Of a DNA stretch of 39,281 nucleotides, positions 17,154-25,608 are shown in pieces. The stretch's first letter is position 1, and each line of letters begins with the position of its first letter. Both the position numbers and the translations under genes were made by a program. The notes under the pieces were generated by a model, which saw only the letters and a list, made by a program, of their open reading frames with translations, was not told the DNA's origin and searched no databases. The stretch spans positions 1-39,281 of the forward strand of contig MUCR01000063.1 of assembly GCA_002816455.1 (NCBI GenBank), written 5' to 3'. The stretch comes from SAR202 cluster bacterium Io17-Chloro-G4. GTDB lineage: Bacteria; Chloroflexota; Dehalococcoidia; Lucifugimonadales; UBA3495.

Positions 17154-17936
17154 ATGGCTTTGGAGAACAAAGTGGCCCTAGTTACCGGAGCCGGGCGCGG
17201 CATGGGCCGTGCTATCTCGTTGGCCCTGGCGGCAGAGGGAGCCCAAGTGGTTGTTTCGGACATCAACATGGAGGAAGTTGGGGACACCAGCATTGCCGTC
17301 CGGCAACTAGGTCAGGCGAGTCTTGCAATCAACGCCGACGTGGGGCAATTGGACGATATTGACCGAATGGTGAAGGAAACGGTGGAAGGATTCGGCCGCA
17401 TCGATATCCTGGTCAACAATGCGGGCATCACCCGCTACATCGACATCATGGACGTGGAAGAAGAAGACTGGGACCGCATACACCGGGTAAACGCCAAAGG
17501 GTCTTTCTTTACTATGCAACGGGTGGCCAAAGAGTTAATTAAACAAGGAGAAGGCGGACGCATCATTAATATCGCCTCCATAGCCGGCAAAGGATACTCG
17601 GGTACCTCCAACGCAGCCTATGCGGCCAGCAAGGGCGCCGTAATCGCCATGACCTACATTGCCGCCAGCCAACTGGGCCAACACGACATCAACGTCAACG
17701 CCATTTGCCCCGGCTCCACGTTAACCGCCATGGCGGAAAGCACCATGGCCCAGCGTGCTGAGTCAATGGGCGTTCCCGTAGGCGATTTGCAGGCCCGGCG
17801 GTCGGAAAGAATACCTATAGGCCGCGCCAACGAACCGGAGGACATCGCAGCCATGGCAGTGTTTCTAGCTGGGGCGGGCGCCCGGAACATCACCGGCCAG
17901 ACCTTTAACGTCGACGGTGGGTTGGTGATGCACTGA
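17154..17936 (+). CDS. Short-chain dehydrogenase/reductase (FabG-like)
   Basis: A 260-residue classical SDR. TGAGRGMG (11-18) binds the dinucleotide; Asp36 at the end of beta-2 (VVSDIN) suggests NAD(H) rather than NADP(H). NNAG is at 88-91, with catalytic Ser142 (NIASIAG), Tyr156 and Lys160 (YAASK). The C-terminus ITGQTFNVDGGLVMH is typical. An upstream in-frame extension to 17007 overlaps the TPR gene and is not protein-like, so ATG 17154, two bases after the TPR stop, is the start. It resembles 3-oxoacyl-ACP reductases, but without a fatty-acid gene context the substrate is open; a catabolic alcohol or ketone is plausible. Confidence 0.92.
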   Translation: MALENKVALVTGAGRGMGRAISLALAAEGAQVVVSDINMEEVGDTSIAVRQLGQASLAINADVGQLDDIDRMVKETVEGFGRIDILVNNAGITRYIDIMDVEEEDWDRIHRVNAKGSFFTMQRVAKELIKQGEGGRIINIASIAGKGYSGTSNAAYAASKGAVIAMTYIAASQLGQHDINVNAICPGSTLTAMAESTMAQRAESMGVPVGDLQARRSERIPIGRANEPEDIAAMAVFLAGAGARNITGQTFNVDGGLVMH

Positions 17937-18002
17937 CGCCTTTCTCGCCACCCTTGTGCGATAATAATTTTGGCGCGACGTTGGATTGCGCCATGGGCGG
18001 TG

Positions 18003-18118
18003 GTTCGACAAGCTCCGATTCCATCGAGAGTCTCGACAAAGTCGGACCTGTCCTGATTCGGTCGAAAGGCTTACCACGAACGGAGGTCGTCCCCGCTCAT
18101 CCTGAGCCTGTCGAAGGA
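18003..18118. repeat. Palindrome-flanked repeat island with 26-base dispersed repeat
   Basis: Ends TTCGACAAGCTC (18004-18015) and GAGCCTGTCGAA (18104-18115) are inverted with one mismatch, giving a MITE-like unit of about 115 bases. Inside, 18023-18048 is an inverted copy of 6674-6699 (25 of 26 identical). TCATCCTGAGCCTGTCGAAG (18097-18116) is a type of intergenic repeat seen widely in bacterial genomes. No ORF. It fills much of the 246-base gap before moaD. Confidence 0.65.
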
Positions 18119-18182
18119 TTTATTCCTCTACCAAGCAAAGTACGATCCGATTACAATTAGAGCTAGAAGCGAGAGCCCCTCA

Positions 18183-18428
18183 ATGGAATTGGTGGTTAGA
18201 TTTTTTGCCTTATACCGGGAGCGGGCCGGAGCCAACACTCACCGGTTGGAATTGCCGGAGGGCGCAACGGTCGCGGATCTAACCGTCGAGGTACGTCGGC
18301 TGTTTCCCCGGTTGGCGCCGCCCGAGGTTCAGATCGTGGTGGCGGTCAACACCGATTACGCCGAGCCGGAGACTGTATTGCGAGATGGTGATGACGTCTG
18401 CCTGATACCGCCGGTAAGCGGAGGATAA
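18183..18428 (+). CDS. moaD: Molybdopterin synthase sulfur-carrier subunit (MoaD/ThiS family)
   Basis: An 81-residue ubiquitin-like beta-grasp protein ending in the obligatory Gly-Gly (PPVSGG). The start LVVRFFALYRERAG and the pattern VNTDYAEPETVLRDGDDVCLIPPVSGG are standard MoaD. The C-terminal glycine is thiocarboxylated and hands sulfur to precursor Z within molybdopterin synthase. moaE follows after four bases, with its GGAGG ribosome site inside the last moaD codons, so the two are translationally linked. No strong ribosome site precedes ATG 18183. Confidence 0.93.
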   Translation: MELVVRFFALYRERAGANTHRLELPEGATVADLTVEVRRLFPRLAPPEVQIVVAVNTDYAEPETVLRDGDDVCLIPPVSGG

Positions 18429-18432
18429 CCTT

Positions 18433-18903
18433 ATGATTGAACTAACTCACAATCCATTAAACCCGGAGAAAATAACTCTCCAGGTCCGCCGGGACACCAA
18501 CGGAGCTGTGGTCACATTCCTTGGCAACACCCGGAACAATTTCGAAGGCAAGCAGGTGCTCACGTTGGAGTACGAGGCCTACGACGACATGGCCTTAAAG
18601 AAACTGGGAGAAGTTCGGGAAGAGCTAATAGCCCAGTTCGGCCTGGAAGACATCGCCATTTCCCACCGCATCGGTAGTGTGCCTATTGGCGAGACCAGCC
18701 TAGTGGTGGCCGTCGCCTCACCCCACCGCAAAGAAGCATTTCAAGCCTGTCACGCGGCGGTTGACCGAATCAAAAAGGTTGTCCCTATTTGGAAGAAAGA
18801 AATCTTCCAGGACGGCTCGCGCTGGGTAGCCTGTGAGGACCACGAATTCGACCCGCCGGAATTTGATCCGTCGGAAGCGGCGGCCCACACTCACCGAGAC
18901 TAG
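18433..18903 (+). CDS. moaE: Molybdopterin synthase catalytic subunit MoaE
   Basis: A 156-residue MoaE, the catalytic large subunit that converts precursor Z to molybdopterin using MoaD thiocarboxylate. GAVVTFLGNTRNNFEGKQV (24-42), LEYEAYDDMA, ISHRIGSVPIGETSLVVAVASPHR and DRIKKVVPIWKKEIFQDGSRW are diagnostic; the catalytic lysines correspond to Lys114/115 and Lys121. The C-terminus runs on with a short acidic tail. It supplies molybdenum cofactor, so molybdoenzymes must exist elsewhere in the genome. It ends five bases short of the converging radA gene. Confidence 0.95.
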   Translation: MIELTHNPLNPEKITLQVRRDTNGAVVTFLGNTRNNFEGKQVLTLEYEAYDDMALKKLGEVREELIAQFGLEDIAISHRIGSVPIGETSLVVAVASPHRKEAFQACHAAVDRIKKVVPIWKKEIFQDGSRWVACEDHEFDPPEFDPSEAAAHTHRD

Positions 18904-18908
18904 CGGCG

Positions 18909-20354
18909 TTACTCTGGGTCGAAGCTGGGAGGCAAAACTGCAGCCGTACCATCCGCTCTGTCCGTAAGGCCCGTTCCCAATACGGCCCGAAATGCTTGAC
19001 GCAAGGTCCTAGCAGGGACCAGGCTCATTCCCGGCGGTACGGATAGGCCGTCAGCCACGTTCTCTGAAAGCAAGCACGAACTCAAGCCGAGCCGGGAGAC
19101 CTCAGCCAACCGGCGTTGCGCCTGGGGCACGCTGCGCACCTCACCGCTTAGTCCTACTTCACCCATGGCTGCCAATCCCGTATCTAGGGCCCGATTGCGC
19201 ATGCTGGATGCTATGGCCAGCACTATGGCCAAATCCGCCGCTGGCTCGCTGACCCGGAACCCACCGGCAACGCTGACGATGATGTCTTGGTTTGCCAGTT
19301 CCAGCCCCGCCCTGCGAGAAGCCACTGCGGCGAGCATCAACAACCGGTTGTGGTCCACTCCATTAGCAACTCTTCGTGGCACCGGCAACTGGGACGGAGA
19401 GGTAAGGGCTTGAATCTCCATAAGCAGAGGACGGCTGCCTTCCAAAACCGGCACCAAGGCGGTACCCACCGCTTGGTCGTATCTTTGGGACAACAACGCT
19501 TGCGACGGGTCGGCTACATCTGCCAATCCCTGGCCGGTCATCTCAAAAACGCCAATCTCCGAGGTGGACCCGAACCGGTTCTTGCTACTGCGAATTATCC
19601 GGTAATCGCTAAATTCTTGGGACTCCATGTAGGCCACCACGTCCACCATGTGCTCCAAGACCCTGGGTCCCGCTACTGAGCCGTCTTTTGTTAGATGGCC
19701 CGCCAGCAACAAGGGCACATGGCGCTGCTTGGACCATCGCATCAGTTTCAAGCCAGCTTCTCTAACCTGGGCAACACTGCCTGGGCCGGAAGCTGTGTCC
19801 TGAGAGTACAGGGTCTGGATGGAATCAACGATTCCCAGGGCGGGACTGGATTCTTCCAGTTGGTTGACCACCAAGTCCACGTCGGTCTCCGAGAATAGAT
19901 AGACGCCTTCTCCCGGAAATCTTAGCCGTTGGGATCTGATCTTTAGCTGTTGGGGAGATTCCTCCCCACTAACGTAAAGCACCTTTTGATTCTGAGCGGC
20001 CACGGACTGGGCAATTTGCAGCAATAGCGTGGATTTGCCCACCCCAGGCTCGCCTGCCAACAAAACAACTGAGCCGGGCACCAACCCGCCGCCTAGTACC
20101 CGATTTAGCTCTTCGGATGAAAGTCCGATCCTGGGATGACTTTCATGGCTCACTTCAGCCAGTTCTTGGATGGGCGCTGCTGATCCAACGTTCCAGGCTT
20201 GCTTGGCTGACACTTCAGGAAGCGGTTTGGTCTCAACAAGAGGAAGGCTGGAGCTGCAAGCTGGTGATGGACAAAATCCCATCCACTTAGCGCTCTCATG
20301 ACCGCATTCTTTGCAGATGAAAACTGATTTCGGAGCTCGGGATTCCCGGACCAC
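18909..20354 (-). CDS. radA: DNA repair protein RadA (branch-migration ATPase)
   Basis: A RadA/Sms homologue of 481 residues, an ATPase that drives branch migration in homologous recombination. In order: an N-terminal zinc finger (Cys14, Cys17, Cys28, Cys33), Walker A GEPGVGKS (101-108), the RadA signature KNRFG (258-262), and a Lon-like C-terminal domain (VSVAGGFRVSEPAADLAIVLAIASS). The second zinc pair is CPSPAC, four residues apart instead of the usual two. An upstream TTG at 20369 is in frame, but AGGAGA then falls inside the gene; placing the start at GTG 20354 puts that AGGAGA about 7 bases upstream and matches the normal N-terminus. It follows clpC, a common pairing. Confidence 0.95.
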   Translation of the reverse strand: MVRESRAPKSVFICKECGHESAKWMGFCPSPACSSSLPLVETKPLPEVSAKQAWNVGSAAPIQELAEVSHESHPRIGLSSEELNRVLGGGLVPGSVVLLAGEPGVGKSTLLLQIAQSVAAQNQKVLYVSGEESPQQLKIRSQRLRFPGEGVYLFSETDVDLVVNQLEESSPALGIVDSIQTLYSQDTASGPGSVAQVREAGLKLMRWSKQRHVPLLLAGHLTKDGSVAGPRVLEHMVDVVAYMESQEFSDYRIIRSSKNRFGSTSEIGVFEMTGQGLADVADPSQALLSQRYDQAVGTALVPVLEGSRPLLMEIQALTSPSQLPVPRRVANGVDHNRLLMLAAVASRRAGLELANQDIIVSVAGGFRVSEPAADLAIVLAIASSMRNRALDTGLAAMGEVGLSGEVRSVPQAQRRLAEVSRLGLSSCLLSENVADGLSVPPGMSLVPARTLRQAFRAVLGTGLTDRADGTAAVLPPSFDPE

Positions 20355-20402
20355 GGTCTGTCTCCTCAATAAAGTTGCACGAGGCCTGCAGAGGTGGGAA
20401 TA

Positions 20403-20460
20403 GCCCAGAAGGCTGGGCAGATTATAACAGCAGAAGGCCCCGCTTAGGCGGGGCCTTCTG
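20403..20460 (-). terminator. Two hairpins between clpC and radA
   Basis: A perfect 13-bp stem with 4-base loop at 20431-20460 (arms CAGAAGGCCCCGC and GCGGGGCCTTCTG) begins 31 bases after the clpC stop, followed by a second small hairpin GCCCAG-AAGG-CTGGGC at 20403-20418. The T-run is weak, so termination may be partial and radA may be read through. Confidence 0.65.
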
Positions 20461-20491
20461 TCAGTTCCATTTTGGGTATTCCTCCGTCGGG

Positions 20492-22993
20492 TTATGCCGT
20501 TGCTGGCGCTTCCTCGGGTTCTTCTTCCGTCGCCGGTTCAGCGTCCACCTTCTCTTTGGTGCGACAGACGACGATATCGTCCTCGAAGTCGATTATCACT
20601 GTGTCGCCTTCCTTTATGCGCCCGCCCAAAAGCTCTTCCGAGAGAAGGTCTTCCACTTCGTTCTGAATGAGTCTGCGCAGAGGCCGCGCTCCCAATACGG
20701 GGTCGAAGCCGTTTTCGCCCAAGTGGTCTCGAGCTTTGTCGGTGACTTCCATCAGGATATTCTTCTCCGACAACTCGTCGCGCACTTGATTCATCATCAA
20801 GTCGACGATGGCCAAGATTTCCGCTCGGCTCAACTGGTGGAAAACCACGGTGGCGTCGATGCGGTTTAAGAATTCGGGCCGGAAAAAGCGCTTGACTTCT
20901 TCCATAACCTTATCCTTCATCCGCTGGTAAGAACTTTCATCGGTCTGGGCGTCGTCCGTCTTTATGCTGAAGCCCATAGTGGTTTCTCGTTTGATCAGGT
21001 CCGACCCCAAGTTGCTGGTCATCACCAGGATCGAATTCCGGAAATCCACCCGGCGACCTCTGGCGTCGGTCAACTGCCCGGCGTCAAATATTTGAAGCAG
21101 AATGTTGAACACTTCGGGGTGAGCCTTTTCTATTTCGTCCAGCAGTACGGCGCAATAATTCTTGCGGCGTACGCCCTCTGTCAACTGCCCGCCTTCGTCG
21201 TATCCAACGTATCCCGGAGGCGCGCCAATCAGCCGGGCCACAGTGTGCCGTTCTTGGAACTCGGACATGTCCAACCGGATCATGTTGTCTTCATTGCCGA
21301 ACATGAACTCGGCCATGGCCCGAACCAACTCCGTCTTGCCCACACCGGTGGGCCCAAGGAACATGAACACGCCGATGGGCCTGCGCGGGTCTTTGAGCCC
21401 AGCCCGGGCTCTGCGGACCGATTTGGAAATGTTGATAATCGCCTCGTCTTGGCCAATGATCCGCTTGTGGATCTCCTCCTCCATCCTTAGGAGGCGTTCA
21501 GTTTCTTCCGCCGCCAGCCGGGTTACGGGAATTCCCGTCCACATGCTGACAACTTCCGCAATGTCATCTTCGGTCACCACCGCCCGCTCTTTGTCCCGGC
21601 CTTCCTGCCACTCCCGTTCCAAGGTATCCAGGTCCTCGTTGGCGTGAAGTTCCCGGTCACGTAGTTCTGCGGCCGTCTCATATTGCTGGGAAGCGATGGC
21701 TTCGGCTTTCTCTTTGCGCACCTCTTCAACCACTTGCATGGCGTCTTTAAGGGACGTTGGGGTAACGCTGCCCCGTAGCCGGACCCTTGAGCCAGCCTCA
21801 TCGATCAAGTCGATTGCCTTGTCCGGCAAGAAGCGGTCCGGTATAAACCGGGAGGCCAGCGTCGCCGCTGATTTTATCGCCTCGTCGGTAATATCGACTT
21901 TGTGGTGGTCCTCATAGCGGGATCTGACACCCATCAAGATTTGCACAGTTTCTTCGTTGGAGGGCTCTTCCACCTTTACGGGTTGAAGCCGCCTTTCCAA
22001 AGCCGGGTCTCGCTCCACGTATTTACGGTAGTCGTCCAACGTGGTAGCTCCGATGCACTGAAGCTCGCCTCTCGCCAACGAAGGCTTGAGGATATTAGAA
22101 GCGTCCACTGCGCCTTCCGCTGCGCCCGCGCCCACTATGGTGTGAATCTCATCGATAAAAAGGACGCAGTTGCCGGAGGCTTTAATCTCTTCGATAACTT
22201 TCTTTAATCGCTCTTCAAACTCGCCCCGGTACTTTGTGCCAGCTACTAGGGCACCCATGTCCAGGGTGACCAGCCTTTTGCCTTGAAGAGTCTCAGGAAC
22301 ATCCCCGGAGCCTATGCGCTGGGCTAGAGCTTCTACAATTGCGGTCTTTCCTACGCCGGGCTCGCCAACCAAAACGGGGTTGTTCTTGGTCCTGCGGCTG
22401 AGTATTTGGACCACCCTTTGAATTTCTTGTTCTCTACCGATAACCGGGTCCAGCTTTTCCGCTCGTGCGGCTACGGTCAGGTCCACGCCCAATTGGTCCA
22501 AAGTTGGGGTCCTAGTAGTGCTGCGGGCGCCGGTTGCGCCGCCACTGCCCGTGTTGCTCAAAATTCGGTGGGTTTCGGCTCGAACTTTGTCCAGAGTTAC
22601 GCCCAAACTCTCCAGCACTCCGGCTGCGACGCCTTCACCTTCCCGCATCAAGCCAATGAGCAGGTGCTCCGTGCCGATATAGGTGTGGTTCATGCGCCGG
22701 GCTTCGTCTACAGCGAGTTCAACTACTTTCTTGGCGCGGGGGGTGAGTCCGATCTCGCCCTGGGGTGGCTTTTCTCCTCGACCGATGATGAACTCTACCG
22801 CCGAACGCACCTTGCTCAAGTCAACTGTCAAGCTGGAGAGCACCCTGGCCGCCACGCCCTCGGTTTCGCGCACAAGTCCCAAGAGGATGTGCTCGGTCCC
22901 AATATAGTTGTGGTTAAACCGCTGGGCCTCTTCCTGAGCTAACGATAGGACTCGCCGGGCACGTTCGGAGAACTTTTCAAATCTACTTCCCAT
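20492..22993 (-). CDS. clpC: ClpC ATP-dependent unfoldase (Clp/Hsp100)
   Basis: An 833-residue class-I Hsp100 unfoldase that feeds proteins to ClpP. It has an N-domain of two Clp repeats (1-145), AAA module 1 with Walker A GEPGVGKT (210-217), a central UVR/coiled region (about 420-460), and AAA module 2 with Walker A GPTGVGKT. The sequence is complete and unbroken. AGGAG lies 7 bases before ATG 22993, behind a strong sigma70-type promoter at 23191-23219. No CtsR or CIRCE operator is visible in the leader of about 190 bases. The C-terminal tail is acidic and Ala/Glu-rich. radA follows downstream. Confidence 0.97.
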   Translation of the reverse strand: MGSRFEKFSERARRVLSLAQEEAQRFNHNYIGTEHILLGLVRETEGVAARVLSSLTVDLSKVRSAVEFIIGRGEKPPQGEIGLTPRAKKVVELAVDEARRMNHTYIGTEHLLIGLMREGEGVAAGVLESLGVTLDKVRAETHRILSNTGSGGATGARSTTRTPTLDQLGVDLTVAARAEKLDPVIGREQEIQRVVQILSRRTKNNPVLVGEPGVGKTAIVEALAQRIGSGDVPETLQGKRLVTLDMGALVAGTKYRGEFEERLKKVIEEIKASGNCVLFIDEIHTIVGAGAAEGAVDASNILKPSLARGELQCIGATTLDDYRKYVERDPALERRLQPVKVEEPSNEETVQILMGVRSRYEDHHKVDITDEAIKSAATLASRFIPDRFLPDKAIDLIDEAGSRVRLRGSVTPTSLKDAMQVVEEVRKEKAEAIASQQYETAAELRDRELHANEDLDTLEREWQEGRDKERAVVTEDDIAEVVSMWTGIPVTRLAAEETERLLRMEEEIHKRIIGQDEAIINISKSVRRARAGLKDPRRPIGVFMFLGPTGVGKTELVRAMAEFMFGNEDNMIRLDMSEFQERHTVARLIGAPPGYVGYDEGGQLTEGVRRKNYCAVLLDEIEKAHPEVFNILLQIFDAGQLTDARGRRVDFRNSILVMTSNLGSDLIKRETTMGFSIKTDDAQTDESSYQRMKDKVMEEVKRFFRPEFLNRIDATVVFHQLSRAEILAIVDLMMNQVRDELSEKNILMEVTDKARDHLGENGFDPVLGARPLRRLIQNEVEDLLSEELLGGRIKEGDTVIIDFEDDIVVCRTKEKVDAEPATEEEPEEAPATA

Positions 22994-23190
22994 TATCTGC
23001 TCCTGATGGTTGAAGGTGAGAGATGGGAACCATTTTGGGCAGGGTACTCAGAGTCATGTTGGCTTGGAATGTCACGGAGCAACGGCGCTCCTGATTGGTC
23101 GGTCCGCAGTTACCCTACTCCAACCCCATTCCCCTGGTTAACTCTGCGTTAGAAAGCCAATCCAGGCACAAAGCCGACACCGCTAACCCA
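22994..23190 (-). other. clpC leader, no further gene
   Basis: The region between the clpC promoter and its start codon, part of the 374-base stretch between clpC and the 5S gene. It holds only the ribosome site and no recognised heat-shock operator. 23220-23367 likewise shows no gene; a weak TCCGA/TCGGA stem there might end the 5S transcript. Confidence 0.5.
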
Positions 23191-23219
23191 ATTATAGGGG
23201 ACGCCTCTAGCAGTGTAAA
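23191..23219 (-). promoter_or_regulatory. Sigma70-type promoter for clpC
   Basis: Read on the minus strand: TTTACA (23219-23214), 17-base spacer, TATAAT (23196-23191). Near-consensus; start near 23184. Confidence 0.7.
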
Positions 23220-23367
23220 GGTGAGTTGCTGCGTTCTTTGGGAGTAATGCCCGTAACCAGCCATGGAAATTGCGGGCTAAGAGCCAAGGTTGCTTAGTTT
23301 GAAGAGAACGCTCGCAAGACGGTTCGGCCAGTCCGAAAATCTCGGATGTCGGGGTTGTCGCATTGCC

Positions 23368-23485
23368 TCCCGGCGGTGACCTATTTTCCCACCCCGTTAC
23401 CAGAGCAGTATCGTCGGCGCTGAGGCGTTTCACTACCGTGTTCGGGATGGGAACGGGTGGGGCCACCTCGCTCGAACCACCAGGA
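23368..23485 (-). rRNA. rrf: 5S ribosomal RNA, solitary
   Basis: About 118 bases. The minus strand contains the universal 5S core CCCATCCCGAACACGG and GTGAAACGCCTCAGCGCCGA, then GGTAACGGGGTGGG. Helix I is formed by TCCTGGTGG (5' end) and CCGCCGGGA (3' end), nine pairs including two G-U. No 23S or 16S sequence is present on either side: the 246 bases upstream lead directly to the promoter of the GuaB-like gene on the opposite strand. The 5S gene is therefore separate from the large rRNAs, at least at this locus. Confidence 0.95.
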
Positions 23486-23500
23486 AGCAACTACCCGTTC

Positions 23501-23529
23501 AGTATGCACCATTTTTCACAAGTCCGCAA
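23501..23529 (-). promoter_or_regulatory. Promoter of the 5S rRNA gene
   Basis: On the minus strand: TTGCGG (23529-23524), 17-base spacer, CATACT (23506-23501). It lies 16 bases ahead of the mature 5' end, the correct distance for short-leader transcription. It supports independent expression of 5S. Confidence 0.55.
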
Positions 23530-23629
23530 GGGCTTTTGGGATGACCGCTGTATCCAGACAGTGTATCGTTGCTTTTTCCGGACAGCCATAAATTCGGGTC
23601 CCGGGCCGGCCGTTGCATGGCATAATCTG

Positions 23630-23658
23630 TTGACTTTTCTTTTTGTTTCCGATAAATT
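23630..23658 (+). promoter_or_regulatory. Sigma70-type promoter for the GuaB3-like gene
   Basis: TTGACT (23630-23635), 17-base spacer, TAAATT (23653-23658); start near 23665, leader about 67 bases. It is divergent from the 5S promoter. Confidence 0.55.
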
Positions 23659-23731
23659 CAAGCAACAATCAAAGACGATTCCATGATCGATACAAAGCCA
23701 CATATAAAGCCTTGATTTGAGGTAAGAAGGG

Positions 23732-24874
23732 ATGGGTAGGCGCCTATTTAAGGAACTGGAAAGAGTCTACGGTTTCGACGAAGTGGCGATTGTTCCTGGA
23801 CAGGTGACCATCAACCCGGAATTGACCTCCACTAAAATGTCCATTGGTGACCGGGGTTTTGACATCCCGGTTTTGGCCTCCGCCATGGACGGAGCAGTTT
23901 CCCCCCACTTTGCAACGCTTATGCACGAGATGGGCGGTCTGGGCGTCCTAAACGCCGAGGGGCTCTACACCCGCTACGAAGACCCCTACTCTGTCTTAGA
24001 AGAGATTGTCTCCACCCCTCAAGAAGACGTCACACATTACCTGCAAGAAGTGTACTCTGAGCCGATTCGCGAGGAGTTGATCGGCCAGCGAGTCCAAGAA
24101 ATCCGAGCCTCCGGCGCTACCTGCGCCGTCTCTTTCACTCCCCAGAACACGAAGCGCATGTCTCCCATGGCTGTTGAGGCCGGGGCCGATATCGTGTTCG
24201 TCCAGTCCACGGTGACCACCGCAAGACACATGTCACGAAGCTACCGTGGTTTGGTCTTTTCCGAATTAGTCAAAGCCCTCAAGGTGCCGATAGTGGTGGG
24301 CAACTGCGTGACCTACGACGTGGCCAGGGAGCTCATGGAGACCGGCATAGACGGGGTGTTGGTTGGGGTGGGTCCAGGCGCCGCTTGCACCACCAGAGAG
24401 GTCGTCGGTGTCGGCGTGCCGCAAGTAAGCGCAACTTTGGAATGCGCCGCCGCCAGGGAAGATTACTTCCGACGCACCGGCCGTTACGTGAACATTATTA
24501 CCGATGGTGGTTTCCGCACCGGCGGGGACATTTGCAAAGCAATAGTTAGCGGGGCCGACGCTGTAATGCTGGGGACGCCCTTCGCCCAAGCCAATGAAGC
24601 GCCCGGCCACGGATTCAACTGGGGCATGGCCAATCCTCACCCCGAGTTACCCAGGGGTACCCGCATTAAGGTAGGCACCAAGGGCAGCCTACAACAGATA
24701 CTCTACGGGCCAACTTCCCGCACAGACGGCACCCAGAACTTCATGGGAGCGTTGCGAGTTGCCATGGGAATGTGCGGCGCTTACACAATCCGGGACCTGC
24801 ATAAGGCCGAAATGGTGATTGCTCCGTCCATCAAGACCGAGGGCAAATACTTCCAGTTCGCTAACGGCGGCTGA
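23732..24874 (+). CDS. IMP dehydrogenase-related protein (GuaB3 type)
   Basis: A 380-residue TIM-barrel protein of the IMPDH/GMP reductase family. Barrel motifs are FDEVAIVPG, FDIPVLASAMDGAVSP, GGLGVLNAEGLYTRYED, and the active-site loop GVGPGAACTTREVVGVGVPQ with the candidate catalytic Cys219, then IITDGGFRTGGDICKAIVSGADAVMLGTPFA. It has no CBS domains and is about 100 residues shorter than true GuaB, matching the GuaB3 group found in Actinobacteria and Chloroflexota. The exact reaction of that group is less certain than for GuaB. It may share a transcript with the selenoprotein gene 81 bases downstream. Confidence 0.9.
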   Translation: MGRRLFKELERVYGFDEVAIVPGQVTINPELTSTKMSIGDRGFDIPVLASAMDGAVSPHFATLMHEMGGLGVLNAEGLYTRYEDPYSVLEEIVSTPQEDVTHYLQEVYSEPIREELIGQRVQEIRASGATCAVSFTPQNTKRMSPMAVEAGADIVFVQSTVTTARHMSRSYRGLVFSELVKALKVPIVVGNCVTYDVARELMETGIDGVLVGVGPGAACTTREVVGVGVPQVSATLECAAAREDYFRRTGRYVNIITDGGFRTGGDICKAIVSGADAVMLGTPFAQANEAPGHGFNWGMANPHPELPRGTRIKVGTKGSLQQILYGPTSRTDGTQNFMGALRVAMGMCGAYTIRDLHKAEMVIAPSIKTEGKYFQFANGG

Positions 24875-24955
24875 GCAGTCCGCACTAAGAAAAGCTTTCA
24901 AAGCCGCTGTCTTTGAGGCTGTCGCCTCAACCATGTCACATTTGGAGTAAACAAT

Positions 24956-25486
24956 ATGCCCACTATTCAGATTCTTGATCCTACTGCCGAAGATGTGCCC
25001 GAAGAACTGGGATTGAGTCCCAAACTTCCAGACCTGCGCGGAAAAGTTGTGGGATTGTTGGAAAATCGCAAGTACCATGCCGACTCTTTCCTTCAAGAAC
25101 TGCAGGAGGTCTTGGTCAGTGATTTTGGGGCGGAAAAAGTAATCTACGCGACCAAATTTAGCTACAGCGCCCCATGCGCCGATGAAACGCTGGACTCACT
25201 CACTTCCGAGTGCGATGTGGTGGTTCACGCCATCGCTGATTGAGGCTCCTGCACGGCGTGGGGTCTCCACGACACAGTAAAGACCGAGTCCAAGGGCGTT
25301 CCTTCAGTTAGCGTCATCACCAGCACGTTCACTCGGGCTGCCCTTGCCAGGGCAACGTCCCTGGGCATGCCTGGCGTTCGCATCGTGGTCTTGCCCAGTC
25401 CATTGGCCACCCGGAGCCCGGAAGACGTGCGGAAGATGGCCCACGAATATGCTCCCGAAATCGTGGGGCTGGTGGCTGGCGACTAA
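24956..25486 (+). CDS. UGSC-family selenoprotein, Sec96 encoded by in-frame TGA
   Basis: The first 95 codons (MPTIQILDPTAEDVP to VVHAIAD) end at TGA 25241-25243. The same frame then continues open as Gly-Ser-Cys-Thr-Ala-Trp through VPSVSVITSTFTRAALARA and MPGVRIVVLPSP to TAA 25484-25486. Read with TGA as selenocysteine, the product has 176 residues and the motif U96-G-S-C99, the defining motif of the UGSC (seleno)protein family. A hairpin 13 bases after the TGA fits a bacterial SECIS. TTGGAG precedes ATG 24956. The Sec/Cys pair suggests thiol-type redox chemistry, but the family's reaction is not established. Translation needs SelA, SelB, SelD and tRNA-Sec, which must be encoded outside this window. 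Confidence 0.92.
25241..25271 (+). promoter_or_regulatory. Sec codon TGA and SECIS-like hairpin
   Basis: TGA is at 25241-25243. Thirteen bases further, CGTGG (25257-25261) pairs with CCACG (25267-25271) around loop GGTCT. The loop begins 18 bases after the TGA, inside the bacterial SECIS range, and contains the GGUCU sequence also found in the apical loop of the E. coli fdhF SECIS. G62-T66 could wobble-pair, leaving GTC. Confidence 0.8.
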
Positions 25487-25608
25487 CGGCGGACTACTTT
25501 AACTAACCGGGCCAAGCATTCCCCACGCTCTTTCCGATGAGAATTCCCGCTTTGTATTATTTGCTTGCGTGCTTTGCCTGAGCACCTTTCTGTCCGCCCC
25601 AGTCAACG

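Noticed and set aside
22994-23219. CIRCE or CtsR operator controlling clpC
   Set aside because: Neither the TTAGCACTC-N9-GAGTGCTAA palindrome nor the CtsR heptanucleotide repeat could be found.
23149-23490. Open frames over the 5S region
   Set aside because: They coincide with the 5S rRNA and its flank, which is clearly structural RNA.
25225-25410. Minus-strand open frame over the distal half of the selenoprotein gene
   Set aside because: The plus-strand reading through the TGA gives clear UGSC-family sequence; the opposite frame has no recognisable motif.
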